From positions 310,001-374,000 of the forward strand of contig NZ_CP011868.1 in the NCBI RefSeq assembly GCF_001294645.1: a stretch of 64,000 bases of DNA. Reading direction: 5' to 3'. Both the position numbers and the translations under genes were made by a program. The stretch is from Pseudonocardia sp. HH130629-09 (GTDB lineage Bacteria > Actinomycetota > Actinomycetes > Mycobacteriales > Pseudonocardiaceae). The notes under the pieces are model-generated. The model was not told the DNA's origin and searched no databases. It saw only the letters and a list, made by a program, of their open reading frames with translations. This document shows, in pieces, positions 38,841 through 51,001 of the stretch. Position 1 is the first letter of the stretch. Each line of letters opens with the position of its first letter.

Positions 38841-39031
38841 CTCCGGCTGCCGCCGGTCGTCTCGGGCCCGGCGGGACGCCTGGTGGGTGGCCGGCGCGGG
38901 CCGGCGGGGCGCTTGCTGCCCGGACGGCCGGGGCCGGTGCTCGTCGCCCGCGGTACTCGCACCGGAGCGCCCGATGGGGCGGGGGAGCGCGGCCCGGTCG
39001 GGGTGGTGCGGTGCAGGGCGATGATGATCAT
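38837..39031 (-). CDS. Possible small basic protein, unrecognised
   Basis: 64 aa: a short hydrophobic start (MIIIALHR), then an Arg/Pro/Ser/Gly-rich tail with no family resemblance. Support is indirect: its stop shares a hairpin with the DUF3017 stop, and an AT-rich TACAAT box precedes the ATG on the minus strand. Low-complexity composition means it could equally be chance. Confidence 0.3.
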   Translation of the reverse strand: MIIIALHRTTPTGPRSPAPSGAPVRVPRATSTGPGRPGSKRPAGPRRPPTRRPAGPETTGGSRS

Positions 39032-39052
39032 AGCTAACGTAATTGTACCGGT
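39021..39052. other. AT-rich patch in the intergenic region before icd
   Basis: The stretch from 39021 to 39052 (ATGATGATCATAGCTAACGT and onward) is about 60% A+T, in a genome of about 73% GC. It carries TACAAT on the minus strand. It may be a promoter or a protein-binding site. Confidence 0.4.
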
Positions 39053-39214
39053 GAGTACGGTCGGACCGTGACCGGGGTTGCGCCGGACGGGTCAGTGACG
39101 TCGCCCACGGCGCCGCTCATGATCACTCGATGATCGCAACGATCACCCTCCGGCCACCCGGACGGCGGTGTGGTGTCGCGAACGGGTCCACGGATGGTGG
39201 TCGTCCGGACACGG

Positions 39215-39253
39215 CGACGGCCCGCCCTCCCGGCAGCGGGGGACGGGCCGTCG
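39215..39253 (-). terminator. Terminator of icd
   Basis: Arms CGACGGCCCG (39215-39224) and CGGGCCGTCG (39244-39253), perfect 10-bp stem, about 10 nt after the icd stop. Confidence 0.75.
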
Positions 39254-39262
39254 TCGGTGGGG

Positions 39263-41491
<2,229 letters not shown>

Positions 41492-41708
41492 CGCGTCCTC
41501 AGGCCTGCCTCGGCTCGTCGTGTGTGCTGCCGTGTCCAGCGAGCGGGCCGCGCCGGCGCCGGCGGACGGGCCCGGGACGACCGGGCGGGTCCCCGGCGCG
41601 GCGACCCGCTGACTGGGCCACACGCTATCTGTTCACCGGCTCCGCACGCCCGTAGGAGTAACCGGTCCGACACCCCTGTGATGGTCGAGCCCGTGGCCGC
41701 GGACCGGC

Positions 41709-41714
41709 TACCGT
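41709..41714 (+). promoter_or_regulatory. -10 box of the SH3-domain protein gene
   Basis: TACCGT, 35 nt before the GTG at 41750. Confidence 0.4.
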
Positions 41715-41749
41715 GGTCAGCGGCAGCGTCCGACGGGAGGGGAACCACG

Positions 41750-42079
41750 GTGGCGAAGGTCTTCGGGCTCACCCGGAAGTCCCTCCTGAGGGGCTGGCCG
41801 CTGGTGGGGCTCATCGGTGTCGGCCTGACGGCCGTCGCACTCGCCTACGGCGGTGTCACGGGCGATCTGGAGACGACCGGCTGCCGTGTCGTCGTGCAGG
41901 GCGAGCAGGTCACGGTGCGCGCGGCCCCCGGCAACTCGGCGGCGCCGGTCCGCACGCTGCCGGTCGGCACCGAGGTCGCGGCCGAGACGATCGTCGACGG
42001 CGGCTTCCGCAAGCTCACCGAGCAGAACCAGTGGGTCCCGGTGGACTCCGTCGCCGCGACCTCGGGCAGCCGGTGCTGA
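41750..42079 (+). CDS. Small membrane-anchored SH3-like domain protein
   Basis: 109 aa. A basic N-terminus (VAKVFGLTRKSLLRG) leads into one transmembrane helix (WPLVGLIGVGLTAVALAYGG). The extracytoplasmic part is a bacterial SH3-like fold: VTVRAAPGNSAAPVRTLPVG followed by TEVAAETIVDGGFRKLTEQN and WVPVDSV. Such domains bind peptidoglycan or protein ligands. The GTG at 41750 has GGGAGGGG about 8 nt upstream; the frame is open far upstream only because it runs antisense to icd. Confidence 0.7.
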   Translation: MAKVFGLTRKSLLRGWPLVGLIGVGLTAVALAYGGVTGDLETTGCRVVVQGEQVTVRAAPGNSAAPVRTLPVGTEVAAETIVDGGFRKLTEQNQWVPVDSVAATSGSRC

Positions 42080-42122
42080 ACCCGTCGCGCAGCGTGATCA
42101 TGGGTGCGGCACAGTAGACGGC

Positions 42123-42965
42123 GTGAACGCCCTCGCCACGGTCAACGTCAACGGGGTCCGTGCCGCCACCATCAAGGGGCTGCTGGAGTGGCTGGCCGCG
42201 ACCGACGCGCGGGCGGTCTGCCTGCAGGAGGTCCGGGCCCTGCCCGACGAGCTGCCGGCCGCCTTCCTGGTCGCGCTCGACGCGGGTGGCTGGCACCTGC
42301 GGCTGGCGCCGTCGCTGACGGCGAAGGGGCGCAACGGCGTCGCCGTGCTGAGTCGCGAGGAGCCGGAGGCCGTACGGATCGGCTTCCCGAGCGGAGCCCG
42401 CGGAGCGAGCAACAGCACCGCTCCCACCACCGACCTCGACGGCCGCTATCTCGAGGTGGACCTGCCGGGCGGGCTCACCGTGGCCTCTCTGTACCTGCCC
42501 AAGGGTGAGTCGGGCACGCCGAAGCAGGACGCCAAGGACGCGTTCTGTGCCGCGTTCGGCGACCACCTGCGCACCGCGTTCGACCGGTGCGTCGCGACCG
42601 GCCGGGAGATGGTCGTCGGCGGGGACTGGAACATCGCGCCCACCGAGCTGGACCTGCGCAACTGGCGCGGGAACCGGCGCAACTCCGGTTTCCTGCCGCA
42701 CGAGCGGGAGTGGTTCGCGAAGCTGCTCGAACACGGCTGGCGCGACGTGGTGCGTGAACGGCACCCGGGCGTCGACGGGCCGTACTCGTGGTGGAGCTAC
42801 CGCGGGCGGGCCTTCGACAACGACACCGGGTGGCGGATCGACCACCTGCTCACCACGCCCGGGCTCGCCGACGCGGCGTACGAGGCCGTCGTGGACCGGG
42901 CACCCGCGCACGACCGGCGCTTCTCCGACCACGCCCCGGTCGTCGTCCGGCTGGGGGCCGTGTGA
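42123..42965 (+). CDS. xth: Exonuclease III (AP endonuclease)
   Basis: 280 aa of the exonuclease III / endonuclease-exonuclease-phosphatase family; it cleaves DNA at abasic sites in base excision repair. Motifs: TVNVNGVRAATIKGLLEWL, the metal-binding Glu in CLQEVRA, the catalytic YLPKGESGTPK (Tyr), GGDWNIAPTELDLRNW, and the closing SDHAPVVVRL (Asp-His). The GTG at 42123 starts the conserved N-terminus; no ribosome site is visible. It overlaps the next gene by 4 nt. Confidence 0.94.
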   Translation: MNALATVNVNGVRAATIKGLLEWLAATDARAVCLQEVRALPDELPAAFLVALDAGGWHLRLAPSLTAKGRNGVAVLSREEPEAVRIGFPSGARGASNSTAPTTDLDGRYLEVDLPGGLTVASLYLPKGESGTPKQDAKDAFCAAFGDHLRTAFDRCVATGREMVVGGDWNIAPTELDLRNWRGNRRNSGFLPHEREWFAKLLEHGWRDVVRERHPGVDGPYSWWSYRGRAFDNDTGWRIDHLLTTPGLADAAYEAVVDRAPAHDRRFSDHAPVVVRLGAV

Positions 42966-43774
42966 TCGCCGGACGGATGGTCGGCGGCCGCTACCTGCTG
43001 CTCGACGAGCTGGGCCGCCGCGGCTTCGGGCCGACCCACCGCGCCGAGGACCGCATCACCGGCCGCACCGTCGCCGTCACCGAGATCGCGCTGCCCCCGG
43101 TCGCGGGGGTCCGGGAGCGGCTGCTGACCGAGGTCCGGGCGGCCGGACGGCTGCGGCACCCGTCGGTCGTCGGGGTGCTGGACCTGGTCACCGACCGGTC
43201 CTCGGCCGGGGACATGCGCGAGTACCTGGTCACCGAGCACCCGGACGCACGGCCGCTGGGCGCGGTCGTCGAGGCGGAGCCGCCGTCGCCCCGGCAGGTC
43301 GCGCTGGTCGGACGGGACGTGCTGGCCGCGCTGCGGGCGGTGCACGCCGACGGCGGCACCCACGGCGGGCTCGACGCCGACGCGGTGCTGATCACCGCGG
43401 AGGGCCGCGCCCTGCTCACCGACGTCGGTCTCGCCCGCGCGGTCGGTCCGCGCCCCGGCGGGACCGGTGCGCCCGCCGCTCCCGAGGGCACCGACACCCC
43501 GGCCGCGGACCTGTGGTGTCTCGGCGTCGTCCTGCGCGAGGCGGTGGGCCCGCGCCCGCCGGCGGGCAGCGCGCTCGCGACGGTCCTGGACGGCCTCACC
43601 GCCGACGACCCGGCCGACCGCCCGACCCACGACCGGGCCGCCGAGCTGTTCGAACGCGGTGCCCGGCCCCGGTCCCAGGGCGGGGACCTCGGACGCAACC
43701 GCTGGATCCTGCTGGGCGTGGCCGGGGTGCTGGCCGTGGTCGTCGTCGTGTTGCTGGTCCTCGCCGTCCTCTGA
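42962..43774 (+). CDS. Membrane-anchored pseudokinase (Ser/Thr kinase fold, catalytic residues lost)
   Basis: 270 aa. The N-lobe is kinase-like: GGRYLLLDELGRRGFGPTHR keeps a glycine loop, and the alpha-C Glu is in RLLTEVRAAGRLRHPSVV. The ATP-binding Lys is Thr40 (TVAVTEIALP). The catalytic HRDxKxxN loop is HGGLDADAVL (His134), so Asp, Lys and Asn are absent. DFG is DVG (Asp154). The C-lobe is short, and a C-terminal helix (WILLGVAGVLAVVVVVLLVL) anchors it with the domain inside the cell. The start GTG overlaps the exonuclease III stop (GTGA), so the two are coupled. It is likely a scaffold rather than an enzyme. Confidence 0.82.
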   Translation: MIAGRMVGGRYLLLDELGRRGFGPTHRAEDRITGRTVAVTEIALPPVAGVRERLLTEVRAAGRLRHPSVVGVLDLVTDRSSAGDMREYLVTEHPDARPLGAVVEAEPPSPRQVALVGRDVLAALRAVHADGGTHGGLDADAVLITAEGRALLTDVGLARAVGPRPGGTGAPAAPEGTDTPAADLWCLGVVLREAVGPRPPAGSALATVLDGLTADDPADRPTHDRAAELFERGARPRSQGGDLGRNRWILLGVAGVLAVVVVVLLVLAVL

Positions 43775-43835
43775 GGAACCGCTGACGAGGAACCTCCGGG
43801 GAACCCGGCAGCGGCCGCGGCGCGGTGCGGGCAGG

Positions 43836-44348
43836 ATGTCCCGGGTGAGCCCGAGCGTCGAACACCCCGCCGACCACCCCCGCGTCGCCGCCGTGAAGGA
43901 GGCGCTGCGCCGGGCCGGTGCCTGTCCCGCGTCGATCGCGGGCCTGGTGCTGCTGCCCGACGCGGTGACCACCGCCGCCGCGGCGGCCGCCGCACTGGAG
44001 GTCGAGGTCGGCCAGATCGCGAACTCGCTGGTCTTCGACGCCGACGGCGCCCCGCTGCTCGTCCTCACCTCCGGCGCGCACCGGGTGGACACCGACCGGG
44101 TCGCGGCCCTGGTCGGCGCGCAGCGGGTCGGACGGGCGTCGAAGGAGTTCGTGCGTGAGGCCACCGGGCAGGTCATCGGCGGGGTCGCCCCCGTCGGGCA
44201 CCCGGCGCCGGTTCGCACCCTGGTCGACGTCGCGCTGGGCGAGTTCGACCGGGTCTGGGCGGCGGGCGGGGTGGCCCGCTCGGTGTTCCCGACGACGTTC
44301 GACGAGCTCGTCGCCGTAACCGGCGGCACGCCCGCCGAGGTCGCCTGA
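43836..44348 (+). CDS. YbaK/EbsC-family aminoacyl-tRNA deacylase-like protein
   Basis: 170 aa. The family fold is seen in [54 protein letters not shown] and [20 protein letters not shown]. In ProX/YbaK editing enzymes a catalytic Lys precedes (S/T)L-F; here the position is Asn (IANSLVF), which I recall from many actinobacterial members, so deacylase activity is uncertain. The ATG at 43836 is used; a GTG at 43845 is an alternative. It lies 61 nt after the pseudokinase gene. Confidence 0.8.
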   Translation: MSRVSPSVEHPADHPRVAAVKEALRRAGACPASIAGLVLLPDAVTTAAAAAAALEVEVGQIANSLVFDADGAPLLVLTSGAHRVDTDRVAALVGAQRVGRASKEFVREATGQVIGGVAPVGHPAPVRTLVDVALGEFDRVWAAGGVARSVFPTTFDELVAVTGGTPAEVA

Positions 44349-44417
44349 GCCGTATTCCCGTACCGGGCGTGATCCATCGCCGGGAAACGGACGGTCGCTG
44401 CGGTGTTCCGTGAAACC

Positions 44418-44423
44418 TAGTGT
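44418..44423 (+). promoter_or_regulatory. -10 box of fbiC, probably leaderless
   Basis: TAGTGT lies 7 nt before the ATG at 44431 and no ribosome site is present. Confidence 0.55.
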
Positions 44424-44430
44424 GGGTGGC

Positions 44431-47070
44431 ATGGCCGATACTCCTGCCGCCCCTGTCCCGGCCGAGGCCGTCCCGCCGGTACCCCTCCCGACCCCCGCGC
44501 CCGCCGAGCCCGTCCCCTCGGACTCCGCGTTCCGCCGGGCCCTGCGCCGGGTCCGCGACGGGTCGACCCTCGACGTCACCGAGGCCGCGGTGCTGCTCGC
44601 CGCCCGCGGTGAGCACCTGGAGGAGCTGCTCGGCCACGCCGGCCGGGTCCGCGACGCCGGACTCGTCGAGGAGGGCCGCCCCGGCGTCGTCACCTACTCC
44701 CGCAACGTCTTCATCCCGCTGACCCGGCTCTGTCGCGACCGCTGCCACTACTGCACGTTCGCGACCGTCCCGCACAAGCTCGAGGACATGTACCTGGAGC
44801 GCGACGAGGTCGTCGAGATCGCCCGTCAGGGCGCCGCGCAGGGCTGCAAGGAGGCCCTGTTCACCCTCGGCGACCGCCCCGAGGACCGCTGGCCGCAGGC
44901 TCGTGAGTGGCTCGAGGCGCGGGGCTACGACTCGACACTGGACTACGTCCGGGCGTGTGCGATCGCCGTCCTGGAGGAGACCGGGCTGCTGCCGCACCTC
45001 AACCCGGGCGTCATAAGCTGGGAGGAGCTGACCCGGCTCAAGCCGGTCGCGGCCAGCATGGGGATGATGCTGGAGACGACCTCGCAGCGGCTGTTCGAGA
45101 AGGGCGGCCCGCACTTCGGCAGCCCAGACAAGGAGCCCGCGGTCCGGCTGCGCGCCCTCACCGACGCCGGCCGCGTCGGCGTCCCGTTCACCACCGGCAT
45201 CCTGATCGGCATCGGGGAGAACCGCACCGAGCGGGCCGAGTCGCTGTTCGCGATCCGCTCGGCGGCCCGCGCGCACGGGCACGTGCAGGAGGTGATCGTC
45301 CAGAACTTCCGGGCGAAGCCGGACACCGCGATGGCGAACGACCCCGACGCCGACCTGCACGATCTCGCCGCGACGATCGCCGTCGCCCGGCTGGTGCTCG
45401 GCCCGAAGGTGCGGCTGCAGGCCCCGCCGAACCTCGTCGGCGACGAGCAGGCGCTGATGCTGCGCGCCGGGATCGACGACTGGGGCGGTGTCTCCCCGGT
45501 GACGGTGGACCACGTGTCCCCGGAGATGCCGTGGCCGGCCGTCGACGAGCTGGCCGCGATCACCGCGGCCGAGGGCTTCACGCTGCGGGAGCGGCTCACC
45601 GCCTACCCGAAGTACGTGCGGGCCGGGTCGCCGTGGATCGACGCGCGGCTGCACGGCCACGTCGCTGCGCTGTCCGGACCGGACGGGCTCGCCCGGCCCG
45701 ACGCCGTCGTGGAGGGGCGGGCGTGGCAGGAGCCCGACGGCGGGTTCGCCTCGACCGGGCGCACCGACCTGAACTCCACGATCGACACCACCGGGCGCAC
45801 CGAGGACCGACGCAGCGACTTCGGTGACGTCTACGGCGACTGGAACGAGGTGGCCGCCGAGCTGGAGCACCAGCGCGCCGGGCACGGGGCGGCGCCGGAG
45901 CGGCTCGACTCCGACGTCCGGGCCGGGCTGGACCTGGCCGCGTCCGACCCGGCTGCGCTGCTCGACCCGGCGCACGCCGACGCGGCGATGGCCGTGCTGA
46001 CCGCCGACGGGCCCGCGTTACGCACCCTGCTCGACCTCGCCGATGACGTGCGCCGGCAGGTCAACGGGGACGACGTCACCTACGTGGTCAACCGGAACAT
46101 CAACTTCTCGAACGTCTGCTACGTCGGCTGCCGGTTCTGCGCCTTCGCCCAGCGCGAGCGCGACGCCGACGCCTTCCGGCTCTCGCTCGACGAGGTCGCC
46201 CAGCGCGCTGCCGAGGCCGCCCGCGACGGCGCCACCGAGGTCTGTGTGCAGGGCGGCATCGACCCGCAGCTGCCGGTGTCGTTCTACGCCGATCTGGTCC
46301 GCGCGGTCACCGCGGCCGTGCCCGGGATGCACGTGCACGCGTTCTCCCCGATGGAGATCGTCTCCGCCGCCGCGAAGGCCGGCGTGTCGATCCGGGAGTG
46401 GCTGACCGAGCTGAAGGCCGCCGGGCTCGGCTCGATCCCGGGCACCGCCGCCGAGATCCTCGACGACGAGGTCCGCTGGGTCCTGACCAAGGGCAAGCTG
46501 CCGGCGTCGCAGTGGATCGAGGTCGTCTCGACCGCACACGAGCTGGGGATCCCGAGCAGCTCGACGATGATGTACGGCCACGTCGACGAGCCCCGGCACT
46601 GGCTCGGGCACCTGCGCACCCTTGCGTCGATCCAGGACCGCACCGGAGGGTTCACGGAGTTCGTGCCGCTGCCGTTCGTGCACCACAACGCCCCGATCTA
46701 CCTGGCCGGGATCGCCCGACCGGGTCCGACGGAGCGCGACAACCGGGCGGTGCACGCGTTCGCCCGGCTCGCGCTGCACGGACGGATCGACCACGTCCAG
46801 TGCTCCTGGGTGAAGCTCGGCGACGACCTCGCCGCGGACATCCTGGCCGGGGGCGCCGACGACATGGGCGGCACGCTGATGGAGGAGACGATCTCCCGGA
46901 TGGCCGGCTCGGAGAACGGCTCCGAGCGCTCGGTCGCCGAGCTCACCGCGATCGCCGCGGCGGCCGGTCGCCCGGTCCGGCAGCGGACGACGACCTACCG
47001 CGGCGAGCCCCGCGTGCTCACCCCGGCGTCGGGCGCCGGGCCGCGGATGCTGCCGCTGACCCCGGCCTGA
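44431..47070 (+). CDS. fbiC: Bifunctional FO synthase (CofG-CofH fusion)
   Basis: 879 aa. It makes the deazaflavin FO, precursor of coenzyme F420, from tyrosine and a pyrimidine intermediate. Two radical-SAM halves are fused. The CofG-like N-half has the cluster motif CRDRCHYC (Cys101, 105, 108), preceded by [12 protein letters not shown]. The CofH-like C-half has CYVGCRFC (Cys563, 567, 570) after [11 protein letters not shown]. Further signatures are [33 protein letters not shown] and [20 protein letters not shown]. The first 35 residues are Pro/Ala-rich. The ATG at 44431 is favoured by the TAGTGT box; a GTG at 44410 would overlap it. Confidence 0.97.
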   Translation: MADTPAAPVPAEAVPPVPLPTPAPAEPVPSDSAFRRALRRVRDGSTLDVTEAAVLLAARGEHLEELLGHAGRVRDAGLVEEGRPGVVTYSRNVFIPLTRLCRDRCHYCTFATVPHKLEDMYLERDEVVEIARQGAAQGCKEALFTLGDRPEDRWPQAREWLEARGYDSTLDYVRACAIAVLEETGLLPHLNPGVISWEELTRLKPVAASMGMMLETTSQRLFEKGGPHFGSPDKEPAVRLRALTDAGRVGVPFTTGILIGIGENRTERAESLFAIRSAARAHGHVQEVIVQNFRAKPDTAMANDPDADLHDLAATIAVARLVLGPKVRLQAPPNLVGDEQALMLRAGIDDWGGVSPVTVDHVSPEMPWPAVDELAAITAAEGFTLRERLTAYPKYVRAGSPWIDARLHGHVAALSGPDGLARPDAVVEGRAWQEPDGGFASTGRTDLNSTIDTTGRTEDRRSDFGDVYGDWNEVAAELEHQRAGHGAAPERLDSDVRAGLDLAASDPAALLDPAHADAAMAVLTADGPALRTLLDLADDVRRQVNGDDVTYVVNRNINFSNVCYVGCRFCAFAQRERDADAFRLSLDEVAQRAAEAARDGATEVCVQGGIDPQLPVSFYADLVRAVTAAVPGMHVHAFSPMEIVSAAAKAGVSIREWLTELKAAGLGSIPGTAAEILDDEVRWVLTKGKLPASQWIEVVSTAHELGIPSSSTMMYGHVDEPRHWLGHLRTLASIQDRTGGFTEFVPLPFVHHNAPIYLAGIARPGPTERDNRAVHAFARLALHGRIDHVQCSWVKLGDDLAADILAGGADDMGGTLMEETISRMAGSENGSERSVAELTAIAAAAGRPVRQRTTTYRGEPRVLTPASGAGPRMLPLTPA

Positions 47071-47133
47071 CCCCGGCCTGGGCCTGGTGTGAGCCCGGCC
47101 TGACTCCGGCCCGGGCCTGGTTCGAGCCCGGCC
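47069..47133 (+). repeat. Imperfect tandem 32-bp repeat after fbiC
   Basis: Two adjacent units (about 47069-47100 and 47101-47133) share GACYCCGGCCYGGGCCTGGT and end in GAGCCCGGCC. They overlap the fbiC stop and may arise from slippage. Confidence 0.6.
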
Positions 47134-47184
47134 GGTCCCGCGCCGCCCTCGGTCGCGCGGGACCGGCCCCGCCGCCGATCGCCG

Positions 47185-47190
47185 TACGGT
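47185..47190 (+). promoter_or_regulatory. -10 box of the 71-aa protein gene
   Basis: TACGGT, 6 nt before the ATG at 47197, so the transcript is probably leaderless. Confidence 0.5.
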
Positions 47191-47196
47191 GGCGGT

Positions 47197-47412
47197 ATGG
47201 GTGTGCTCGGAGAGATGTTCCCGCGGAAGCGGATGCACGAGGACTCGGACGCCGCGCAGGGCGGGCAGCAGTGGCGGCTGGGCCCGATCGACCTCGACAA
47301 GGGCGTCGTGACGGTCGAGGAGGTGACGGTCGAGGCGGTGAGGGACGAGGCCGCCCCGCAGCACGAGGAGCCGGAGCGGGAGAACGGCCGGGAGAGCCGG
47401 CAGAACGGGTGA
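47197..47412 (+). CDS. Small acidic protein of unknown function
   Basis: 71 aa. An ordered-looking N-terminal half (MGVLGEMFPRKRMHEDSD, then WRLGPIDLDKGVVTVEEVTV) and a disordered Glu/Arg/Gln-rich tail. I do not recognise a named family; the WRLGPIDL(D/E)(K/R)GVV segment looks like a conserved core. A well-placed -10 box and codon usage like its neighbours support it. It lies between fbiC and the HxlR-type regulator, with no further hint of function. Confidence 0.6.
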   Translation: MGVLGEMFPRKRMHEDSDAAQGGQQWRLGPIDLDKGVVTVEEVTVEAVRDEAAPQHEEPERENGRESRQNG

Positions 47413-47570
47413 CGTGCTGACCGGGACGACGCCCCGCAGCTGCCGCAGCCCCATCACCGCGCTGCCGCAGGACGTCCGCCCCGGCCGGTGGGCCGCCCCC
47501 CCGGATCCGGCCCACCCCGCCGACGGTCACACACCCGGGTGCGACTTCGATCGGCAGAGTGAGACAACGG

Positions 47571-47576
47571 TACGAT
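47571..47576 (+). promoter_or_regulatory. -10 box of the tandem HxlR regulator
   Basis: TACGAT, 33 nt before the GTG at 47609; GGGAGG at 47596-47601 is the ribosome site. Confidence 0.5.
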
Positions 47577-47608
47577 CTTGCGCAGTCCGGGTCAAGGGAG
47601 GCGAGCGG

Positions 47609-48511
47609 GTGCGGCCGCAGCAGCTGGGCGCCGTCGGGCGCGGTCTCGGCCTGCTAGCCGACACCTGGACGCTGCTGATCCTCCAGCGTGCGTTCCTCGG
47701 GGTCAGCCGGTACGCGGGGTGGCGGGAGACCCTCAACATCTCCGACGCGACGTTGTCGGCGCGGCTGCGCGGGCTCGTCGAGGCGGGCCTGCTCGAGACC
47801 TGCAGCTACGCCGACGGCGGCCGTGGGCGCCGCGGCTACGTCCTCACCGAGCGCGGCGGGGACATCTGGAAGCTGCTGATCTGCACCTGGGACTGGGAGA
47901 AGACCTGGGTCCCGCGCGAGGTCCCGCTGCCCGAGATCGTGCACCGCGACTGCGGGCGCCCCACCCGCGTGCGGGTGTGCTGCGCGACCTGCGGCGGCGA
48001 GGTCGGCCCGCGGGACACCGAGGTCGAGCGCGAGCCGTGGGCGCCGGGGCTGGAGGTGCTGGCCCGCCGGCACCCGCGGCGCACCCGCGGCACGCTGCCC
48101 GCCGACCCGCTCTCGTTCCTCCCCGGCGCCATGGAGATCATCGGCGACCGGTGGGGCGCCGCGGTCATCGGCGCCGCACTCACCGGCGTCCGGGCGTTCA
48201 GCTGCTTCGCCCACGAGCTGGCGATCTCCCCGGAGGTGCTGTCGGACCGGTTGCGCCGCTTCGTCGGGCTCGGGGTACTCAGCCGCAGCGGCGACGGCGA
48301 GTACCGCCTCACCGACAAGGGACGCGCCTGCTTCCCGATCCACGCCTGCCTGGTCGAGTGGTCGCACCGCTGGTGCGGCGCGGACGGCGCCCCGATCGAC
48401 TTCACGATCCGCCACCGGGCCTGCGGGCAGCCGCTCCGTGTGCGGCTGGACTGCGGGCAGTGCGGGCGGGCGTTCGCCAGGGACTCGGTGTCCCCGGTGC
48501 GCCCGAGATGA
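47609..48511 (+). CDS. Tandem HxlR-type regulator with two HTH plus zinc-ribbon units
   Basis: 300 aa. HxlR-type winged helices occur at about residues 5-95 (LLADTWTLLILQRAFLGVSR; ISDATLSARLRGLVEAGLLE; RRGYVLTERGGDIWKLL) and 165-250 (IIGDRWGAAVIGAALTGVRA; ISPEVLSDRLRRFVGLGVLS; YRLTDKGRACFPI). Each is followed by the same Cys/His pattern: His112-x2-Cys115-x9-Cys125-x2-Cys128 and His269-x2-Cys272-x9-Cys282-x2-Cys285. The two halves are therefore a duplication with a 157-residue period. HxlR regulators usually bind DNA as dimers, so one chain may act as a built-in dimer. The GTG at 47609 has GGGAGG upstream. Confidence 0.85.
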   Translation: MRPQQLGAVGRGLGLLADTWTLLILQRAFLGVSRYAGWRETLNISDATLSARLRGLVEAGLLETCSYADGGRGRRGYVLTERGGDIWKLLICTWDWEKTWVPREVPLPEIVHRDCGRPTRVRVCCATCGGEVGPRDTEVEREPWAPGLEVLARRHPRRTRGTLPADPLSFLPGAMEIIGDRWGAAVIGAALTGVRAFSCFAHELAISPEVLSDRLRRFVGLGVLSRSGDGEYRLTDKGRACFPIHACLVEWSHRWCGADGAPIDFTIRHRACGQPLRVRLDCGQCGRAFARDSVSPVRPR

Positions 48512-48521
48512 CCGACGGTAG

Positions 48522-49550
<1,029 letters not shown>

Positions 49551-49590
49551 GCCGCGCGCCCGGGGCGGGGAGTACCACCGAACCGGGGGA

Positions 49591-50658
49591 ATGATGGCCG
49601 AGAACCGCGCCGCCACGATCGCGCACCGGCTGGAGACCGACGAGGAGGAGACCGACACCTTCCTCGACCGTCAGCGGGAGAAGCATCCGTGGCTGGACCA
49701 CCTGGTGCGGGCGGGGGAGCGCTACACCGAGAACCACGGCGACCACTACGCCGCGGCGATCACCTACTTCTCGATCCTGGCGCTGGTGCCGCTGCTGATG
49801 GTGGGCTTCGCGATCGCCGGTTTCGTGCTGCGGGGGAACCCGGATCTGGTGGCGCAGCTGCGGGACGGCATCACCAGCGCCGCTCCCGGCGACCTCGGCC
49901 AGACGCTCGGGCAGGTCGTCGACACCGCGATCAACCGCGCTGGCGCGATCGGTGCGGTCGGGCTGATCGGTGCGCTGTACTCCGGCATCGGCTGGATGAG
50001 CAACCTGCGCGAGGCGCTGACCGAGCAGTGGGGTCAGCGCGACGAAGCTCCACCGATGATCAAGCGGCTCGCGTTCGACCTGCTCGCGCTGGTCGGTCTG
50101 GGGCTCGCCCTGGTGGCGTCCTTCGCGATCGCCTCGGTGACCGGGGCACTCGGCTCGTCGCTGCTCGGCCTGGTCGGGCTCGGTGACGTGGGCTGGGCCC
50201 GGTTCCTGCTCAGCGTCCTGTCGTTCCTGGTCGGCATCGGCGGGAACTGGCTGGTCTTCCTGTGGGTGATCGCGCGGCTCCCGCGCGAGCCCGTCACCCT
50301 GCGCAGCGCGGTGAAGGCGGCGCTGCTCGGCGCGATCGGGTTCGCCATCCTGCAGCGCGTCATGGTCGTCTACCTCGCGACCATCGGCGCCTCACCGGCC
50401 GGGGCCGCGTTCGGGTCGATCCTCGGTCTGCTCATCTTCATCTTCTTCACCTCGCGGTTCCTGCTGTTCGTGACCGCCTGGGCCGCCAGCGCCGAGGAGA
50501 ACGACCAGGGTCCCCGCGACTTGCCCGCCCCGGCGATCATCCGGCCGCAGTACGTCGTCCGCGACGGCCCGGGCGCGCTGGCCTCGGCGGGCCTGCTGAC
50601 CGCGGGCCTGATCGGTGGGGCGCTCGGCCTGCGGGCCCTGGGGCGCCGACGGCGCTGA
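49591..50658 (+). CDS. YihY/BrkB family inner membrane protein
   Basis: 355 aa with about six membrane helices. Signatures are HYAAAITYFSILALVPLLMV, GALYSGIGWMSNLREALTEQ, FLVGIGGNWLVFLWVIARLP and FFTSRFLLFVTAWAASAEEN. The family was once called ribonuclease BN but is a membrane protein of unknown transport role. Order trpS-YihY-carboxypeptidase matches Rv3336c-Rv3335c-Rv3330. Two ATG codons (49591 and 49594) follow GGGGGA closely; the start could be either. The last 35 residues hold a final hydrophobic segment and Arg-rich end. Confidence 0.9.
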   Translation: MMAENRAATIAHRLETDEEETDTFLDRQREKHPWLDHLVRAGERYTENHGDHYAAAITYFSILALVPLLMVGFAIAGFVLRGNPDLVAQLRDGITSAAPGDLGQTLGQVVDTAINRAGAIGAVGLIGALYSGIGWMSNLREALTEQWGQRDEAPPMIKRLAFDLLALVGLGLALVASFAIASVTGALGSSLLGLVGLGDVGWARFLLSVLSFLVGIGGNWLVFLWVIARLPREPVTLRSAVKAALLGAIGFAILQRVMVVYLATIGASPAGAAFGSILGLLIFIFFTSRFLLFVTAWAASAEENDQGPRDLPAPAIIRPQYVVRDGPGALASAGLLTAGLIGGALGLRALGRRRR

Positions 50659-51001
50659 CCGGGCATGGCGCTGACCGGGTAGGGCGCTGCCCGGTTGCTG
50701 CGCTCAGCGGGTGCGGCCCTGGCCCGGGCACGGCGCCGCCTGCGGCACGGTGGCCGTCGTTCGGGGAGCGGCCGTCCGCGGGGCTTGTGGGGACGGGGCC
50801 CGGCGTACTCGCTTACCTGGTAAGCGAGTACGCATCAGGCGCCCCCGCGTCCCACGCCCGGCCCTGGGGGGGGGCGAGGCCGGCCAGAGTGGATTCTGGG
50901 CGGGTCCCGACGAACGTCCACCCGGTGAACGGTGCGTGGAGGAGAGTCCCCAGGTCGCCGGTGTGGTCCGTGCGTCCGCACGATCGGCGTCCGCGCCCGG
51001 G
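50659..51001. other. Intergenic region between YihY and D,D-carboxypeptidase genes
   Basis: About 340 bp with no recognisable gene. It contains the 31-bp palindrome at 50803-50833 and a run of nine G at 50866-50874. The carboxypeptidase frame, once shifted, runs on through it to 50704, but that extension has no protein character. Confidence 0.6.
50803..50833. promoter_or_regulatory. Perfect 31-bp palindrome, orphan operator or terminator
   Basis: GCGTACTCGCTTAC (50803-50816) pairs perfectly with GTAAGCGAGTACGC (50820-50833) around CTG. The arms are less GC-rich than the other hairpins here and look like a TetR-type operator. No start codon follows within 150 bp on either strand; the nearest genes end toward it. 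It may act as a terminator between convergent genes or be a leftover operator. Confidence 0.6.

Noticed and set aside
50866..50874. Run of nine G as a phase-variable switch
   Set aside because: It lies in a gene-free region and affects no recognisable frame or promoter.
50930..50960. GTGGAGGAGAGTCCCC resembling part of RNase P RNA
   Set aside because: Only a few bases match the conserved GAGGAAAGTCC; no surrounding rnpB structure.
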